Part shown: in pieces, positions 1 to 6,866 of the stretch
Position numbering within the stretch: the stretch's first letter is position 1
How the letters are laid out: each line of letters starts with the position of its first letter
From: Holophagales bacterium UBA5704
GTDB taxonomy: Bacteria; Acidobacteriota; Thermoanaerobaculia; Multivoradales; UBA5704
Direction: 5' to 3'
DNA length: 10,800 nt
Assembly: GCA_002420005.1 (NCBI GenBank)
Contig: DIHE01000129.1
Location: 5,512 to 16,311 of the forward strand
Notes under the pieces: model-generated
Told to the model about the DNA's origin: nothing
What the model saw: only the letters and a program-made list of their open reading frames with translations
Databases searched by the model: none
Program-made: the position numbers and the translations under genes

Positions 1-652
1 CCACGCGGCGCTGATGAACGCCTTCGGCGGCGGTGTCTTCGACGGCCGCAAGCCGACGCTCAATGCGCCGGCGAACGTCAAGTCGATGGAGACGCTGATG
101 AAGTGGACGGGGATGGGCTTCCTGCCCGCGGAGCCCTCCACGGCGTTGATCGGCTCGCTGTTCAACGAGGGCAAGGCGGCGATGGTGTTCTCCGGCCCCT
201 GGTTCCTCGGCGAGGTCAAGGACGGGATCGACGTCGGCTTGGCCCCTCTGCCGGCGATCACCGAGGCGGGCGGCAAGCCGATGCGCCCGTGGATCACGGT
301 GGAAGGCGTGTACGTCGCGGCGCCGTCCAAGAACAAGGACGCGGCCTATGAGCTGGTCAAGTACCTGACCGACGTGCCCGCCGCCAAGGTGCTCGCGCTC
401 GAAGGGCGCCAGAGCCCGGCCAACAAAGGGGTCTACGGTGATGCGCAGGTGGCCAAGGATCCGGTGCTCAAGGCGTTCCGTGCCCAGGTGGACGCGGCGG
501 TCCCGATGCCCAACCTGCCGGAGATGACGATGATGTGGTCGCCGGCCACCACGGCGATGAACAAGATCGTCAAGAAGTCCGCCACCCCGAAAGAAGCGCT
601 CGACTTCGCCCAGAAGGAAGTCCTGGAGCGGATCGCGAAGCTGCGCGGGTAG
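1..652 (+). CDS. malE: Maltose/maltodextrin ABC transporter substrate-binding protein, C-terminal part (5' end outside window)
   Basis: This is the last roughly 216 residues of an extracytoplasmic sugar-binding protein that delivers oligosaccharide to the MalFG permease. The reading frame is already open at the left edge (first full codon at base 2), so the ATG at 14 is internal and the signal peptide and N-lobe are missing. The family shows in the segment from base 161, FNEGKAAMVFSGPWFLGEV, the counterpart of the FNKGxxAMxxxGPW block of MalE-type (CUT1) binding proteins. A PLPA hinge-like stretch, VEGVYVAAPSKNKDAAYELV, and a terminal MWSPATTAMNKIV helix also fit. Hydrophobic and aromatic positions (W, F, Y) suit a sugar cleft. 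The stop at 650-652 is 12 bases before malF, so the two are cotranscribed. Maltodextrin as substrate is inferred from the adjoining malF and malG; the binding residues of the N-lobe cannot be checked here. Confidence 0.9.
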   Translation, partial: HAALMNAFGGGVFDGRKPTLNAPANVKSMETLMKWTGMGFLPAEPSTALIGSLFNEGKAAMVFSGPWFLGEVKDGIDVGLAPLPAITEAGGKPMRPWITVEGVYVAAPSKNKDAAYELVKYLTDVPAAKVLALEGRQSPANKGVYGDAQVAKDPVLKAFRAQVDAAVPMPNLPEMTMMWSPATTAMNKIVKKSATPKEALDFAQKEVLERIAKLRG

Positions 653-664
653 AGGACGCCGACC

Positions 665-2806
665 ATGGCCGCGCCCTCGCATCCTCCTTCGCACCGCCGC
701 CGGTTCCTCGCCGGTCTGGCTGTCGCCCTGCTCCTGGGCACCGGTGCCGGCCTTGCCCTGCTCACCGCGTCGCGCACGGCGGATCGCCAGCAGCTCGCCG
801 CGCGCGAGGCCGTGGTCACGCTCTCCGCCTTGACCGAGCTGATCGAGCGGGTCGAGGCGCCGGCCGCGGCCCCGGCGGGTGGGCTGGGCGATGAGCTCGC
901 GGGCCTCGACGCCGCGCCGGCTGAAGAGGCGGCACCTGCGGACGGTGAGGAAGAGGGCGGCATGGGGTTGGGCGACGAGCTCGCCGCGCTCGATGCGGGC
1001 GCCGAGGCACCGGCCGCCGAGCCGGGCGCGCCGACCCGCGAGGCCGTCGCCCGCTTCGCGGCGGAGCATCCGGAGGTGCGCTCCATCCGCGTCGTCACCT
1101 TCGAAGGCATCCGCCTGGAGGCCTCCACCGATTCCGCCGACACCGGCGAGAAAGCCGCACCGCGCCGCCTGGACCGCGAGGAGAAAGACCTCTACGACCA
1201 GGGCCAACGCCTGCGCGCCGCGGTCGACGAGAACCGCGAGACGGTCGCGGCCGGCGGCTCGCCGGTGAGCGACGAGATCTCGGTACAGGAGCAGGAAGAT
1301 GGTGGCTTCGTGCTCGGAGCGCCACTGGAGCGCGAGGGCGGGGTGGTCGGCCTGGTGCAGATCCGCACCGCGCCGAATCCGGTGGTGCAGGCCCCCACGC
1401 CGCCCTGGCTCCCGGCGCTCCTCGCCTGGCTCGCGCCGGTCGCCGTCCTGGCCCTGCTCGGCCTGGCCCTCGGTGAGCGGCGCGCCCTGCTCGCCGGAGC
1501 GGCCCTCGTTCTGCTCCTCGCCGGCCTCGCCGGCTATGCCGTGACGGCCGGAGGCGTCCGCGCAGCGGAGCGGCGCGACACGGCCGATCGGCTCGCCGCG
1601 CACATCACCGCCGAAAGGGAGACCACCGCCAAGCTCCTCGCCGCGCTGGGGCCGGCGGACGCCAAGCCCCTCCGGCCGGAGACCTGGGACCGCAACAGCT
1701 ACCGGGCCCCGTTCGGCCTGGTCACCGCCGAGGGAACCCTGGACGCCGGCAAGCTCGGTGCGCTGGTCGAGGCCGACGCGGGGCGCCTTCGGCGTTTCGT
1801 GGGCGTCATCGCCCTGCTGGCCGCGATCCTCCTCGCCTTCGTCGGCTTCGGCGGCGCCGCCACCGTGGGGCGCAACCTGGTGAGGTATCGGGTCGCCTAC
1901 GCCTACACCGTGCCGGCCATGGTCGGGATGATCCTGCTCGTGTTCTTCCCGTTCTTCTACGGGATCACCCTGTCGTTCACCAACGCCAACATCTACAACT
2001 CGAACAAGCCGATCGTCGATCTCTGGGTGGGCGTCGACAACTTCATCGACATCCTGAGCGACGTCGCGGTGGTGCGCTCGACGCCGGACGGCTGGGTCTT
2101 CAACTACAACAACTTCTACTGGACGCTCGGGTTCAACGTCGTCTGGACGATCACCAACGTGGTGATCGGGGTGAGCCTCGGCCTGTTGCTCGCGCTCATC
2201 TTGAACACCAAGGGCCTCGCCTTCCGTCCGCTGTACCGGGTGGTCCTGATCCTGCCGTGGGCGGTGCCGAGCTACATCTCGGCGCTGGTCTTCCAGGGCA
2301 TGTTCCACCAGCAGTTCGGGGTGGTGAACCAGTTCCGCCAGATCGCCGGGCTCGATCCCGTCGCCTGGTTCGACGGGCCGTTCACTTCGTTCCTCGCGGT
2401 GCTGACCACCAACGGCTGGCTCTCCTTCTCGTTCATGATGGTCGTCTCGCTGGGCGCTTTGCAGTCGATCCCGGCCGACCTTTACGAAGCGGCGAAGGTG
2501 GACGGTGCCTCGCGCTGGCAGCAGTTCCGGTCGATCACCCTGCCGTCGCTCAAGCCGGCGCTGGTGCCGGCGGTCATCCTCTCGGTGATCTGGACGTTCA
2601 ACCAGTTCAACGTCATCTTCCTGGTCTCCGGCGGGCAGCCGGCCGGAGCGACGGAGATCCTGATCACCCAGGCCTACAAGCTGGCCTTCGAGCAGTACCG
2701 CTATGGCTATGCGGCGGCCTACTCGACGGTGATCTTCCTCATCCTGCTGGCTTATGGTCTGTTCCAGAACCGCGCGAGCCAAGCCACGGAGGCGATCGGA
2801 GAATGA
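665..2806 (+). CDS. malF: MalF-type maltodextrin ABC permease with N-terminal extracytoplasmic sensor-like extension
   Basis: This is an inner-membrane subunit of the sugar importer, 713 residues. The last ~300 residues are a clear MalF core: LPWAVPSYISALVFQGMF from residue 530 matches the E. coli MalF LPWAVPGFIS block, and the ATPase-coupling EAA loop reads EAAKVDGA from E608 followed by ITLP. The first ~400 residues are extra. They consist of RRR plus TM1 (14-34), an Ala/Glu/Pro linker with a duplicated GLGDELAxLDA motif (73-83, 101-111), a folded region (~124-238) with IRVVTFEGIRLEAST and GAPLEREGGVVGLVQI typical of PAS/Cache-like sensors, TM2 (248-269), TM3 (274-295), a helical segment (299-376) and TM4 (378-398). 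The loop between core TM segments at 439-480 is only ~40 residues, whereas E. coli MalF has a ~180-residue P2 domain there. An AGAGGA Shine-Dalgarno at 651-656 supports the ATG at 665. The fusion is open with no in-frame stop, and codon use is uniform throughout. Confidence 0.93.
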   Translation: MAAPSHPPSHRRRFLAGLAVALLLGTGAGLALLTASRTADRQQLAAREAVVTLSALTELIERVEAPAAAPAGGLGDELAGLDAAPAEEAAPADGEEEGGMGLGDELAALDAGAEAPAAEPGAPTREAVARFAAEHPEVRSIRVVTFEGIRLEASTDSADTGEKAAPRRLDREEKDLYDQGQRLRAAVDENRETVAAGGSPVSDEISVQEQEDGGFVLGAPLEREGGVVGLVQIRTAPNPVVQAPTPPWLPALLAWLAPVAVLALLGLALGERRALLAGAALVLLLAGLAGYAVTAGGVRAAERRDTADRLAAHITAERETTAKLLAALGPADAKPLRPETWDRNSYRAPFGLVTAEGTLDAGKLGALVEADAGRLRRFVGVIALLAAILLAFVGFGGAATVGRNLVRYRVAYAYTVPAMVGMILLVFFPFFYGITLSFTNANIYNSNKPIVDLWVGVDNFIDILSDVAVVRSTPDGWVFNYNNFYWTLGFNVVWTITNVVIGVSLGLLLALILNTKGLAFRPLYRVVLILPWAVPSYISALVFQGMFHQQFGVVNQFRQIAGLDPVAWFDGPFTSFLAVLTTNGWLSFSFMMVVSLGALQSIPADLYEAAKVDGASRWQQFRSITLPSLKPALVPAVILSVIWTFNQFNVIFLVSGGQPAGATEILITQAYKLAFEQYRYGYAAAYSTVIFLILLAYGLFQNRASQATEAIGE
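881..997 (+). repeat. In-frame duplicated GLGDELAxLDA motif in the malF linker
   Basis: Two 33-base units (881-913 and 965-997), 84 bases apart, encode GLGDELAGLDA and GLGDELAALDA. Their DNA differs mainly at third codon positions (for example ctg/ttg, gat/gac, gac/gat), while 10 of 11 residues are identical. The protein motif therefore appears to be under selection rather than freshly duplicated. The units sit in the Ala/Glu/Pro-rich linker between TM1 and the sensor-like region of the permease. Confidence 0.8.
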
Positions 2807-3684
2807 GCCGTCAACGCAGCGAAGAGATGCCGCACTGGCCCCTCCACCTGTTTCTCCTGCTGATGGTGGGCATCACCCTCTATCCGCTCCTCTGGGTGAT
2901 CACCATCGCCTTCTCCGGCGGCCAGAGCCTGGCGATCGCCAACCTGCCGGCCGACGCCGGCCTCGCGGATCGCCTGCGCGCCGTCGTGCCGTGGCCGGAG
3001 CACGTCTCGACGTCCAACTTCCGGTCCCTCTTCGCCGACCAGCCGTTCGCGCGCTGGCTGCTCAACAGCGCCGTGGTCTCCGCCGCCACCACCGTCCTCG
3101 GGGTGTTCCTGGCGAGCACCGCGGCCTATGCCTTCTCCCGCTTCCGCTTCCCCGGCCGGCGCGCCGGGTTGATGTCCTTCCTCGTGTCGCAGATGTTCCC
3201 CGGGGTCCTGATGATGATCCCGCTCTACATCATCATCGTGCAGTGGCTCGGCCTGGGCTCCTCCTACATCGGCCTGGTCCTGGTCTACACGGTCACGGCG
3301 ATCCCCTTTTGCGTTTGGATGATGAAGGGGTACTTCGATACGATCCCGCGGGAGCTCGAAGAGTCGGCGCTCATCGACGGCGCGTCGCAGGCGATGATCT
3401 TCTTCCGCATCGTCCTGCCGCTCGCCAAGCCGGCGGTGGCGGTGACCGCGCTGTTCTCGTTCATGACCGCCTGGAACGAGTACATCCAGGCGGCGACGTT
3501 CATGAACAAGGAGGAGATGTACACGGCGCCGGTGGGGCTGCGCTTCTTCGTCGGAGGGTTCTCGCAGCAGTGGGGGTACTTCGCGGCCGGCTCGATCATC
3601 GCCGCGATCCCCATCATGGTGCTGTTCATGTTCTTGCAGAAGTATCTGGTTTCCGGCCTGACGGCAGGCGCCGTCAAAGGCTGA
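2803..3684 (+). CDS. malG: MalG-type maltodextrin ABC transporter permease
   Basis: This is the second inner-membrane subunit of the importer, pairing with MalF to form the sugar channel. It has 293 residues, the normal length for MalG. Visible marks are TM1 at ~14-37, the FARWLLNSAVVSA block around residue 85, AYAFSRFRFPGRR, QMFPGVLMMIPLY (E. coli MalG has QMFPAVL), the coupling EAA loop EESALIDGA from about residue 186 with G193, and the ending GLTAGAVKG, almost the same as the E. coli MalG terminus. The start is the ATG at 2803, which overlaps the malF stop in ATGA, with GGAGG at 2788-2792 ten bases upstream. An in-frame ATG at 2257 lies inside malF and is not used. The overlap suggests translational coupling of the two permease subunits. 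The ATPase partner is not in the window. Confidence 0.96.
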   Translation: MSRQRSEEMPHWPLHLFLLLMVGITLYPLLWVITIAFSGGQSLAIANLPADAGLADRLRAVVPWPEHVSTSNFRSLFADQPFARWLLNSAVVSAATTVLGVFLASTAAYAFSRFRFPGRRAGLMSFLVSQMFPGVLMMIPLYIIIVQWLGLGSSYIGLVLVYTVTAIPFCVWMMKGYFDTIPRELEESALIDGASQAMIFFRIVLPLAKPAVAVTALFSFMTAWNEYIQAATFMNKEEMYTAPVGLRFFVGGFSQQWGYFAAGSIIAAIPIMVLFMFLQKYLVSGLTAGAVKG

Positions 3685-3710
3685 CGTCTTTCAACGAAGG
3701 GAGGTTTCTC

Positions 3711-4514
3711 ATGAAGAATTCGTTCTGGAGGACCGGCGCACTGGCGCTCGTGGCGGGACTGGCCCTGGCCTCCGCCGCCACGGCGCAGACGGTCTCGTTC
3801 AAGGATCCGACGGGTGACGACAACGGACCCGGCTCCTACACGTATCCGACCGACGCCGTCTACAAGCGCGGCTCGTTCGACCTGACCGGTTTCGACGTCG
3901 AGAGCAAGGGTGGCAAGGTCACCTTCGACGTGACCGTCAACTCGCCGCTGGAAGATCCCTGGGGGATGAAGGGCGGCTTCGCGGTGCAGATGATCTTCAT
4001 CTTCATCGACACCGGCGCGGGCGGCTTCACCGACACCGTGCCCGGCCTGAACGTCAAGTTCGACGAGGCGAACGCCTGGGACAAGCTGGTCATCCTCTCG
4101 CCGCAGCCGCCGGGCCGCGTCAAGGACGAGATCTCCCAGAAGGCTGCCGCCGACCGCGCCGGGGCCATCCTTGTGCCCAACCGCACCAAGGGCGCCGGCC
4201 GCACCATCTCCGGCACCGTCGAGCTGGAGGGTGATCCGTCGCAGTGGGGCTATCAGGTCGTCGTGCAGTCCAACGAGGGCTTCCCGGCGGACAAGGACCT
4301 GCTCACCCGCAAGGTCAACGAGTTCGAGGGCCAGCACCGCTTCGGCGGCGGCACCGACTATGACTGCGATCCGCACGCCGTCGACATCCTGGCCGGAGCC
4401 GGCACGGGCGATGCGGGCGAGGTGCAGGCGCAGCACGACATGCTCAAGTACGAGTGCAACCCGGACGGCAGCGCGAAGACCGGCGCCGTCCTGAAGATGG
4501 TTCGGAAGTCGTAA
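3711..4514 (+). CDS. Secreted glucodextranase C-terminal-like (carbohydrate-binding module) protein
   Basis: This is an exported protein of 267 residues made of one domain resembling the C-terminal module of glucodextranase and related amylolytic enzymes, here without any catalytic domain. The signal peptide is residues 1-25 (KNSFWRTG, hydrophobic core, cleavage ATA|Q). Directly after it comes DPTGDDNGPGSYTYP (32-46), the Asp-rich probable calcium-binding signature of that module, then FIFIDTGAGG, NAWDKLVILSPQPPG, WGYQVVVQSNEG and FGGGTDYDCDPHAVDILAG. Cys219 and Cys249 could form a disulfide near the C terminus. A strong AAGGGAGG Shine-Dalgarno (3697-3704) sits six bases before the ATG at 3711, and the gap from malG is 26 bases, so it belongs to the mal operon. 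The likely role is binding alpha-glucan or maltodextrin in the periplasm or at the cell surface; this is inferred from the module and context. A second protein of the same type lies at 6867-7850. Confidence 0.85.
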   Translation: MKNSFWRTGALALVAGLALASAATAQTVSFKDPTGDDNGPGSYTYPTDAVYKRGSFDLTGFDVESKGGKVTFDVTVNSPLEDPWGMKGGFAVQMIFIFIDTGAGGFTDTVPGLNVKFDEANAWDKLVILSPQPPGRVKDEISQKAAADRAGAILVPNRTKGAGRTISGTVELEGDPSQWGYQVVVQSNEGFPADKDLLTRKVNEFEGQHRFGGGTDYDCDPHAVDILAGAGTGDAGEVQAQHDMLKYECNPDGSAKTGAVLKMVRKS

Positions 4515-4531
4515 CGCGGCCTTCGGCCACG
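4515..4531 (+). other. Small intercistronic stem-loop with CTTCGG core
   Basis: Directly after the stop codon, GGCC-TTC-GGCC forms a short hairpin that outer CG pairs can extend across one mismatch. There is no T run after it and the next gene's Shine-Dalgarno starts a few bases on. It is therefore more likely an mRNA stability or processing element than a terminator. Whether it does anything is unproven. Confidence 0.4.
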
Positions 4532-4551
4532 CAACAGAGGGAGAGAATCAC

Positions 4552-6765
4552 ATGAGATTGAGCAGGGGGTTCGCGATCGGTCTGTTGGCCTGCGCGGCGG
4601 CGCTGGCGCCCCTGGCGCCGGCGGTGTTCGCCGCCGACGGCCAGACGATGATCATCACCGGCGAGGACTACACCAAGTGGCTCTGGGGCACCCAGCGCTA
4701 CGACGGCAGCCTCTACAACTTCACCACGGTTCCCGGCGAAGGCTACGGCGACAACGGCCAGGGCACCGAGATCAACTTCCTCGTCGCCTCGCGTCCGTCC
4801 AAGTACGTCGAGGTGACCGCGCGCATCCAGTCGCGCTTCAGCCAGAACCAGTGGACCAACTTCGGCGGCTTCGGCGGCCGTAACCCGGCGCTCGAGAATC
4901 CGCCGAACGGCGACTGCGTCGGTGGCGACTGCGGCGAGTTCGACCCGCGCTCCAACGAGTACATCAAGATGCGCGGCCTGACCGCCCGCTTCACCCCGGG
5001 AACCAAGTGGGTCGACGCGGTGACCATCGGCTCGACGGACCTCGGCATGTTCGATGCGTTCACCATCGGCAAGGTCCGCTACATCGACCGCGACAATGCC
5101 AAGGCCGTCCTCTTCCAGGGCGCGCTCGCCGATCGCAAGCTCGGCTATGACCTGATCCGCGTCTCGCTGCCCCGCCTCTGGGCCGGCCCGAACTTCAACA
5201 CCGGCGACTACACCGCCGCCGACGGCGCCTACGGCCTGCAGCTCAAGCTCGCTCCGGCCCAGATGTTCGACATCGTGGGCATCGCCGAGCGCGTCCGCGA
5301 CATCGAGGTGGACAGCCGCGACCAGGACTACGACAACGGCCGCGACGTGCGCACCCGGTTCCAGAACGACGTGTACGGCATCAAGCTCGGCATCCATCCG
5401 AGCAGCATGTTCGACATCCGCGCGGCGGCCTACTTCTCCGACGCCAAGTCCGAGCCGATCGCCGGAGCGCCGGCCAACTTCTTCGCCATCTCCGGCTTCT
5501 CGCCGGTGCCGGCCGGTGAGCTCGACGACAAGACCTACAAGCTGAACCTCGACATCAACGATCCGTTCGGTGCCGGGCTCTCCTTCAACGTCGAATACTT
5601 CAACATCGGCGCCGAGTACGTCTCGATGCTGGCCGCCCGCCGCGAGGTGGACGTCCTGCTCACCGAGGGCCGCGACGGTGCCTTCGCCTTCCCCGGCCCG
5701 GACAACTCGGCCTTCGGCGTGTTCCCCGGCAACGCCACCCGCATCGGCTACGGCGGCTGGCAGGGCAACGCGCAGCAGGTCGCCACGATCAACGTGGACA
5801 ACGAGTTCACCGACTTCGACGAGCCGCTCGCCGAGACCGTCATCGGCTGGAAGGGCATCACCATCGCCCCGACCTGGACGATCGGCAACCTCGACCTCTC
5901 CGGCGAGTACAGCAAGATCGACTACAACACCAACTGGCAGGCCTGGGACGATCCGAGCAAGCCGATCAACAGCACCACCCTGCCGAACATGGATTCGGAC
6001 GCCGGCTTCCGCTCCTTCCGCAACGCCTACGCCCCCTTCCAGGACCGCGAGACCGACATCCTCGTTCTCAAGGGCAAGTACCTGCTCGACGTGGGCAAGG
6101 GCGTGGATCTGTTCGGCAAGGTCAAGTGGATCGACGAGACCGACAAGCGGATGAACGACGCCAAGTTCCTGCCCTATGTGGCGGGCGACTGCCCGGGTGG
6201 CGGCCAGGCGTGCGCCAACAACCAGCGCTTCTACTCGCCGGGCAACTCGAGCTCCTCGATCTACGGCAACCCCGGCCTGGTCACCGTCGGCAACGTCACC
6301 GGCTACCAGTGGAAGCCGTTCGACAGCCTGAGCGACGACGACCGCGACATGGACTACAAGCTCGTCCAGCTCGGCGCCGGCTACCAGCTCACCGACAACC
6401 TCTACAGCTCGCTCACCTTCGAGCGCTATGACATCGACCTGGTCGACGGCAACACCGCGTTCCAGGCCTATCAGCTGCACACGATGGCGAGCGGCGACCA
6501 CACCAAGAACAAGGCGATCCTGTTCGCCCGCTACACCCTGGGCGGTGCCGAGTTCGGCTTCAACTACGAGTACAATTGGGGCACCTACGATCCGGACTTC
6601 GGCGGCGGCTTCGTGCCGACGCTCGCCGATGCCGCGACCGCCAAGGACTTCGGCGTGCCGGTCGGCTCGCCGGGATTCCGGGGCCGCTTCGGCGGCTGGA
6701 ACAGCCTGATCGAGCGGGACTTCAAACAGCAGCGCCTCAAGGCGTTCATGAAGGTCCGCTTCTAG
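4552..6765 (+). CDS. Large outer-membrane beta-barrel (porin-like), probable maltodextrin uptake channel
   Basis: This is a 737-residue exported protein with a signal peptide at about 1-27 (cleavage VFA|AD), alternating polar/hydrophobic strands rich in Tyr, Phe, Trp, Asp and Asn throughout, and the C-terminal strand LKAFMKVRF ending in Phe, the usual BAM-recognised end. No TonB box or plug domain is visible, so it is not an evident TonB-dependent receptor. Length and composition suggest a barrel of many strands. Two Gly/Asp-rich loops each hold a close cysteine pair (C122/C127 and C547/C554) that could form loop disulfides. GAGGGAG at 4537-4543 lies eight bases before the ATG. The gene follows the glucodextranase-C-like gene by 37 bases and precedes a terminator, so it is the last main cistron of the mal operon. 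Passage of alpha-glucan oligosaccharides is inferred from context; I cannot name a family with certainty. Confidence 0.85.
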   Translation: MRLSRGFAIGLLACAAALAPLAPAVFAADGQTMIITGEDYTKWLWGTQRYDGSLYNFTTVPGEGYGDNGQGTEINFLVASRPSKYVEVTARIQSRFSQNQWTNFGGFGGRNPALENPPNGDCVGGDCGEFDPRSNEYIKMRGLTARFTPGTKWVDAVTIGSTDLGMFDAFTIGKVRYIDRDNAKAVLFQGALADRKLGYDLIRVSLPRLWAGPNFNTGDYTAADGAYGLQLKLAPAQMFDIVGIAERVRDIEVDSRDQDYDNGRDVRTRFQNDVYGIKLGIHPSSMFDIRAAAYFSDAKSEPIAGAPANFFAISGFSPVPAGELDDKTYKLNLDINDPFGAGLSFNVEYFNIGAEYVSMLAARREVDVLLTEGRDGAFAFPGPDNSAFGVFPGNATRIGYGGWQGNAQQVATINVDNEFTDFDEPLAETVIGWKGITIAPTWTIGNLDLSGEYSKIDYNTNWQAWDDPSKPINSTTLPNMDSDAGFRSFRNAYAPFQDRETDILVLKGKYLLDVGKGVDLFGKVKWIDETDKRMNDAKFLPYVAGDCPGGGQACANNQRFYSPGNSSSSIYGNPGLVTVGNVTGYQWKPFDSLSDDDRDMDYKLVQLGAGYQLTDNLYSSLTFERYDIDLVDGNTAFQAYQLHTMASGDHTKNKAILFARYTLGGAEFGFNYEYNWGTYDPDFGGGFVPTLADAATAKDFGVPVGSPGFRGRFGGWNSLIERDFKQQRLKAFMKVRF

Positions 6766-6773
6766 GTCGATCC

Positions 6774-6787
6774 TCCGCTTCGGCGGA
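6774..6787 (+). other. Stem-loop with cUUCGg tetraloop after the barrel gene
   Basis: TCCGC-TTCG-GCGGA forms a perfect 5-bp stem closed by the very stable cUUCGg tetraloop, nine bases after the barrel stop codon and just before the main terminator. It may protect the 3' end of the operon mRNA from exonucleases; that role is inference. Confidence 0.5.
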
Positions 6788-6797
6788 ACCGTTCCGG

Positions 6798-6832
6798 GGC
6801 CCGGCCGCGACCTGCTCGCCGCCGGGCCTTTT
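6798..6832 (+). terminator. Rho-independent terminator (possibly leaky) after the barrel gene
   Basis: GGCCCGGC (6798-6805) pairs perfectly with GCCGGGCC (6821-6828) around a 15-base loop, followed at once by TTTTC. The 8-bp all-GC stem with a short T run is a typical intrinsic terminator for a GC-rich genome. The T run of only four suggests incomplete termination. The next start codon on the same strand is just 34 bases downstream, which suits partial read-through into it. Confidence 0.75.
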
Positions 6833-6866
6833 CACTGTTGGAGCCGAGCCTCTTCTGGGAGACGCC

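Noticed and set aside
433..1143. 236-codon minus-strand frame over malE and malF
   Set aside because: Ser/Ala/Arg/Pro-rich shadow of the malF linker with no ribosome site or recognisable domain.
2257..2802. Longer N terminus for MalG from an upstream in-frame ATG
   Set aside because: The added residues are out-of-frame malF sequence rich in Arg/Gly/Pro. The ATG at 2803 has a ribosome site and the standard ATGA overlap.
2754..3710. Longer N terminus for the first secreted module protein
   Set aside because: It would be an out-of-frame reading of malG. The start at 3711 has a strong Shine-Dalgarno and a perfect signal peptide.
3285..4436. 383-codon minus-strand frame over malG and the first module gene
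   Set aside because: It crosses two well-supported sense genes and has shadow-like composition.
4444..6501. 685-codon open frame on the minus strand opposite the large barrel gene
   Set aside because: Composition is dominated by Val, Ala, Gly, Glu and Asp in a repetitive pattern, the usual antisense shadow of a GC-rich gene. The sense frame has a signal peptide, ribosome site and barrel C terminus.
6576..6866. Longer N terminus for the second secreted module protein
   Set aside because: It would read through the barrel end and the terminator hairpin, and the signal peptide begins at 6867.
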